This document shows positions 61,101 through 64,000 of a stretch of 64,000 nt of DNA, in pieces (position 1 is the first letter of the stretch; each line of letters starts with the position of its first letter). The position numbers and the translations under genes are program-made. Origin of the DNA: Negadavirga shengliensis (GTDB lineage: Bacteria; Bacteroidota; Bacteroidia; Cytophagales; Cyclobacteriaceae); contig NZ_JBHSJJ010000007.1 in assembly GCF_042652345.1 (NCBI RefSeq), positions 124,001-188,000 on the forward strand. The letters are read 5' to 3'. The notes below the pieces were generated by a model, which made no database searches, had not been told where the DNA came from, and worked only from the letters and a program-made list of their open reading frames with translations.

Positions 61101-64000
61101 CCGGTAAGCACGGATTCATCTTCTCCATTGACAAAACCACTATAGCTAACCCCATTGCCGCCTGTGAATGGCTCACCGTCATACACTCCAGTAGCATCAT
61201 TTGCCGTAATCGTCAATAGAGCTTTTTCTACAGTCAGTGTAAATTCCACATCCGCAGCAGGGAGATAATTATCATCACCAGCCTGAGAGGCAGTGATGGT
61301 GGCTGTGCCGGCCCCCACTATGCTGATCTGTCCCTCCACAATCTCTGCTACAGCCATATTGGCACTGCTATAGGTCAGTGGTAAGCCGCTATCACTGCTG
61401 CCATGGGTAAAGGCTTCGTCTCCATAGGTTTTGGTGATATTTTCGGCGGTAATGGTCTGGGGCTCATGTTGCACCTCATAGGCCCCCATATCGATGGTGC
61501 CGCCTACCAGGCGAGGGTTATCGGCCAGATCCAGATCGTTTTCCAAGTCGCCCACTTGCTCGTAACGGACATTGTCTCCGGCATTGATGGCGGGGCTGGT
61601 GACCCTCAGGTGCAAATACTCACCGTGCTCCGGATCTTCACTGACGAACTGCGGACTGATCGCGGTTCCATCCAGGTTGTTTGGCCCGTCACCCGTCAAA
61701 TCCATCCCCTCTACCAGGCTGTGGGCATACGATGCAGGGCCGCCTACCTGTGGATCATTCGTGGCACTGTTGCCCCAGATGATACTGTTTCGGACAAATG
61801 CTTCAGCGTTGGATTCACTGTATATTGCGCCGCCATTATTGTTTGCCGTGTTTCCATGCATGGACACATTGGTTAACAAGGAGGTAGTTTCTGAGTCGTT
61901 ACCTATCCCGCCTCCATTATTATTTGCACTATTGCCACTAAACGTGACGTTGGTCAGTTCGGGATTGCTATGATCCGAATTATACATTCCACCACCGTTA
62001 TTTGCCTCATTGCTGCTGAAGACAACATTACTCAATATGGGACTACTTTGACTTACATTATGCATCCCTCCGCCGCTTCCGTTTGCGGTGTTCCCGGAAA
62101 AGGTAACCTTGGTCAGTTTGGGAGCGCTGTTGGAAAAGTTATGCATCCCGCCCCCATTATTATTTGCACTATTGCCACTGAAGGTGACATTGGTCAGTTT
62201 GGGGCTACTGCTGAAGATATTAGCCATTCCACCACCGGTGTTTGACTCATTGTTACTGAAGACAACATTGATCAAAGTGGGGTTTTTTGATGAGCTAAAC
62301 ATTCCACCGCCAAAGTTCGCCGACGAGTTGCCCCTGATGATCAGGTTGACGAACGTGGCCGACCCGGAACTGTTGTATATTCCGCCTCCATCGAAGTTCA
62401 TGGTGCTTCCGTTTGCCTTCCCGCCGGTAATGGTAAAGCCGTCCAGCACGGCGGTATCTTCCGCCCCGGAGCCGGTGACTACGTGGTAGGAGTTGTCTCC
62501 CTGAATTTGCGTTACATCGGTGATGATGCCGTCGATGTCGTTGTCATTTTCGTCGATGTCGCCGCTTAGTATCGTAACATTTTGCTCCCAGTCCCGGGCT
62601 TCGAGGCCGGTTTCTGTACCGTCAAAGCCGCCGTATATTTCCACCCCGCTGACGAGCCGGAAGGTGGCATGGCGGTCGGTGGGATCACCGGTGGGCAGGT
62701 ACTTGCCTGCGGCTACCCAGATCTGAAGGGTACCATTTGTGGAAGCATCCCAGCTTTGTGCCCAAGAGAGGGCAGTGTGCAATTCGGTGATGGCATTGGC
62801 CCAGGAATCGCCCATTTGGCTACCTCCGGGGACGTTTTGATCCACATAAAGGACGTTGTCAGCATTGGGCCGGATAGTATGGATGATGATATTCTCAGTA
62901 CTTCCCACGTTGTCCAGGGTAAGCAACGCGTCATTGCCCGCCGCATCCCTCAGGGTGCCGCCATTGAGCTGAATGGCACCCTCCAACTCGATACCGTCCA
63001 AGTCCAGGTCCTCATCCTGTACGGTATAGCTGAACATCAGCGCACTGCCGCCGCTGCCACCCGTATAGCCGGCCTGTCGTGTGGTGCTGCCGATCACTAT
63101 ACCCAGGTAAGGCGTGCCGCCCGTCGTGTTCACCGTTACGTTTTCATCATAGTTCACCGTAAACTCCAGCGTGCTGCCGCTCTCGTAGGTGCCGTCGGAG
63201 GGAACGGCGACACTGCTGATGGCCGGCGGGAAAGATTGAAATTCGTAGGTATTATCTCCTGACTCAAATTCCTCAGACAGGGTTGCCCCATTCACAACAT
63301 AGGCGTCATCGGTAAAACCCGGCCCGTTAATGTTAAATGAAATCACCAGGGGGTCTGTATTATCTTCATTTACCCCGGCCACCACGTCAGCAATCAGGAA
63401 ATAGTATTGAAATTGGACATTGGCTCCCCCTGTGAAATCCTGGTCAGCCACTGTAAACCTGAGCTCTCCGGCATCATATACAGGGTTTTCCGCAACTACA
63501 TTGGTGGCGTGGTTGGCTTCGTTATAGGAGGTCGCCGTGCCGCTGCTTACCAGCCTGATGTTTTCAATTTTACCGGCCGGATCTTCATTGATCTGAAACG
63601 TAATATCCGTAAACGAAAAACTTCCAAAATACGAGAATCCAACACCGATTAACGCCTGGTTTTGAGAGCCGCCTTCCAGCGTTCCGCTGTTCAGTCCGCC
63701 TCCGGGACTGGAAAGGCCTATGGTCGGGTTAATCGTTATTTCATCGGTTTGAGTGGTATAACCTGTAGGCACATCCGTAAAAACAATACGTGTGACACCA
63801 GAGGAGAAAAAGCCAAGGTCCGATGCAGTCAAAGAGCCATCAGAAATCGCATTATGGTCCGGTGTATTTCTCTGCGCGATGTTGGCAGTATTGGAAACCA
63901 CAAAATCCGTACTTGTAAATCGCTTGCTCCAATTTCCATTTGCGTCTACCGCTTGTACTGTAGCTGCCTGATCAAATGGAAAATACGCATTGGCATCTGC
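58124..64000 (-). CDS. Giant T9SS type B adhesin-like protein: Ig-like, parallel beta-helix, MBG repeats, gliding-type CTD (partial, N-terminus beyond window)
   Basis: 1958 residues visible. The frame is open to the window edge, so the start lies beyond 64000; the GTG at 63901 is internal. From N to C: Ig/cadherin-like segments (to about nt 62,870), then a right-handed beta-helix (DSWANAITELHTALSWAQ at about nt 62,810) with PMP-like repeats such as GNSANNNGGGM (about nt 61,780-62,350). MBG and Big_2-type repeats follow (about nt 59,200-61,450), with SYSGFVNGEDE recurring. The last ~90 residues form a gliding-motility-associated type B sorting domain (IMIHNSFTPNGDGLNDSWGI, VFERSGKRVFYTED, WDGTFEGRDVPVGTYYYVVE). 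Likely role: surface adhesin or motility protein. The PorP/SprF gene follows directly. Confidence 0.9.
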   Translation of the reverse strand, partial: ADANAYFPFDQAATVQAVDANGNWSKRFTSTDFVVSNTANIAQRNTPDHNAISDGSLTASDLGFFSSGVTRIVFTDVPTGYTTQTDEITINPTIGLSSPGGGLNSGTLEGGSQNQALIGVGFSYFGSFSFTDITFQINEDPAGKIENIRLVSSGTATSYNEANHATNVVAENPVYDAGELRFTVADQDFTGGANVQFQYYFLIADVVAGVNEDNTDPLVISFNINGPGFTDDAYVVNGATLSEEFESGDNTYEFQSFPPAISSVAVPSDGTYESGSTLEFTVNYDENVTVNTTGGTPYLGIVIGSTTRQAGYTGGSGGSALMFSYTVQDEDLDLDGIELEGAIQLNGGTLRDAAGNDALLTLDNVGSTENIIIHTIRPNADNVLYVDQNVPGGSQMGDSWANAITELHTALSWAQSWDASTNGTLQIWVAAGKYLPTGDPTDRHATFRLVSGVEIYGGFDGTETGLEARDWEQNVTILSGDIDENDNDIDGIITDVTQIQGDNSYHVVTGSGAEDTAVLDGFTITGGKANGSTMNFDGGGIYNSSGSATFVNLIIRGNSSANFGGGMFSSSKNPTLINVVFSNNESNTGGGMANIFSSSPKLTNVTFSGNSANNNGGGMHNFSNSAPKLTKVTFSGNTANGSGGGMHNVSQSSPILSNVVFSSNEANNGGGMYNSDHSNPELTNVTFSGNSANNNGGGIGNDSETTSLLTNVSMHGNTANNNGGAIYSESNAEAFVRNSIIWGNSATNDPQVGGPASYAHSLVEGMDLTGDGPNNLDGTAISPQFVSEDPEHGEYLHLRVTSPAINAGDNVRYEQVGDLENDLDLADNPRLVGGTIDMGAYEVQHEPQTITAENITKTYGDEAFTHGSSDSGLPLTYSSANMAVAEIVEGQISIVGAGTATITASQAGDDNYLPAADVEFTLTVEKALLTITANDATGVYDGEPFTGGNGVSYSGFVNGEDESVLTGTLTYSGDAQGATDVGTYGIIPEGLSSENYAITFESGTLTISQSEVNELIFNAQTVGTTVQRIYGGGIINGAATASSGLIVNYESGDTTVATVDADGNVQITGVGVTTITATQAGDTNYAPADPISFNLEVLQATLTVTANHQFKIYDGLPYSGGNGVSYSGFVNGEDETVLTGILTYSGDAQGATDVGAYGIIPEGLSSENYAITFESGTLTISRSEVNELIFNAQTVGTTVQRIYGGGIINGAATASSGLIVSYASSDATVATVDVDGNVQITGVGTTTIKATQAGNVNYAPADPISFNLEVQPAPLTVTANDATKVYDAQPFSGGSGVSYSGFVNGDDETVLDGVLTYGGSSQGATETGSYAIVPDGLTADNYLIAYVPGTLTVVPSGGNVLIFNARTAGGTVNVTYGASPLDGSAQATSGLPVTYASSNTSVAAVATDGKVTVAGAGTATITASQRGDSNFNPATDIRFTVQVSRAPLTVTALNQSKIYDGEPYSGGNGVSYSGFVNGEDESVLDGALSYQGSAQGAVDVGSYMIEPGGFTSGNYNITYQPGSLTVAKAPLTIRAEDKTKVYGGDNPELTFVYEDLVPGDKGTAVQPGIATTATANSGIGIYPITLSGAADNNYDITYRPGSLTVTKAPLAVTAHEGQTKLYGDPDPVFAYHAEGFVAGDDEHILSGVLAREPGESAGEYAIGIGTLTAGNNYAIEFMGADFRIIGAAISMIMDPADLETPWGTMPELPAQIVAVDQGGGFFEVPVLWETAGMDIHARGSYRVTGRLQLEEGILNPDGLGSSFVLTVLPKPRPTDLYIDNPVFAPEATRFFFEIGELVVVDEWDDFHRIELLGDGADNRYFEVHDGRLYWSSADRAEGRTVFRVRLRVTDRDGNELDRVLELERERTGLQEIMIHNSFTPNGDGLNDSWGINELRFHSGVRISVFERSGKRVFYTEDPDVRWDGTFEGRDVPVGTYYYVVEVREQGQSRRGFLTVIRE
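60182..61219 (-). repeat. Two in-frame 519-bp tandem repeats in the giant surface-protein gene
   Basis: Units 60182-60700 and 60701-61219 align with a constant offset of 519 bp (173 codons). For example GTTGATAATTCCGCCCCC occurs at 60374 and 60893, and CTATAGCTAAC occurs at 60621 and 61140. Long stretches differ at only a few positions. Each unit encodes one Big_2-type plus one MBG-type domain. More diverged copies flank them on both sides. Confidence 0.85.

Noticed and set aside
61780..62350. CRISPR-like short repeats
   Set aside because: The repeats are in frame and encode GNSANNNGGG-type beta-helix rungs; they are not identical and have no unique spacers of constant length.

Overview
The window looks like chromosomal DNA of a member of the Bacteroidota, probably a Cytophagales (Cyclobacteriaceae-like) bacterium. 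The phylum call rests on type IX secretion (T9SS) type B cargo with PorP/SprF partners at both window edges, TAnnTTTG -7 promoter elements, a bactofilin, AraC regulators with 7TM-like N-termini, and a Bacteroidota-type division/cell-wall (dcw) cluster. The family-level guess is inference only.

Layout. 1-3262: the 5' part of a large PKD-type surface protein running off the left edge, divergent from a PorP/SprF gene. 3275-9156: an M48 (Ste24-like) protease, a PhyH dioxygenase, an overlapping glycerolipid operon (acyltransferase then gpsA, minus strand), and a trans-prenyl diphosphate synthase. 9478-24874: a complete, tightly overlapped dcw cluster in the order mraZ-rsmH-ftsL-like-ftsI-murE-mraY-murD-ftsW-murG-murC-ftsQ-ftsA-ftsZ, preceded by a four-box MraZ operator; murF, ddl and murB are not in it. 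24878-28707: FMN reductase, purine nucleoside phosphorylase, a secreted FG-GAP/VCBS protein and a DUF3500 protein.

28767-31942 is the most unusual part. A two-gene operon encodes a bactofilin and an actin-fold ATPase whose phosphate-1 loop is at the C-terminus instead of the N-terminus, so it reads as a natural circular permutation. It lies divergent from a beta-barrel porin gene across a 404-bp intergenic region with a perfect 16-bp palindrome. Next comes an AraC-type regulator with an N-terminal HMA-like CxxC domain. 32172-40943: a propeller-like lipoprotein, an RND permease without visible partner genes, a membrane AraC regulator, and an M1 peptidase fused to a carboxypeptidase-regulatory-like domain.

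41055-47479 (minus strand) carries housekeeping genes: rny, zapA, a small coiled-coil gene, pheT, a DUF1684 gene, radC and rpsT. 47705-56895: a zinc-dependent phospholipase C/S1-P1-like protein overlapping an aminotransferase tail to tail, ettA, a DUF349 protein, a DUF2795 protein, a LytS/LytTR two-component system with a LiaF-like membrane protein, and ispD. 57083-64000 is visibly GC-rich. It holds a PorP/SprF gene downstream of a giant T9SS type B adhesin-like protein (beta-helix, MBG repeats, gliding-type C-terminal domain) that runs off the right edge.

No tRNA, rRNA, CRISPR array, insertion sequence or prophage was recognised.
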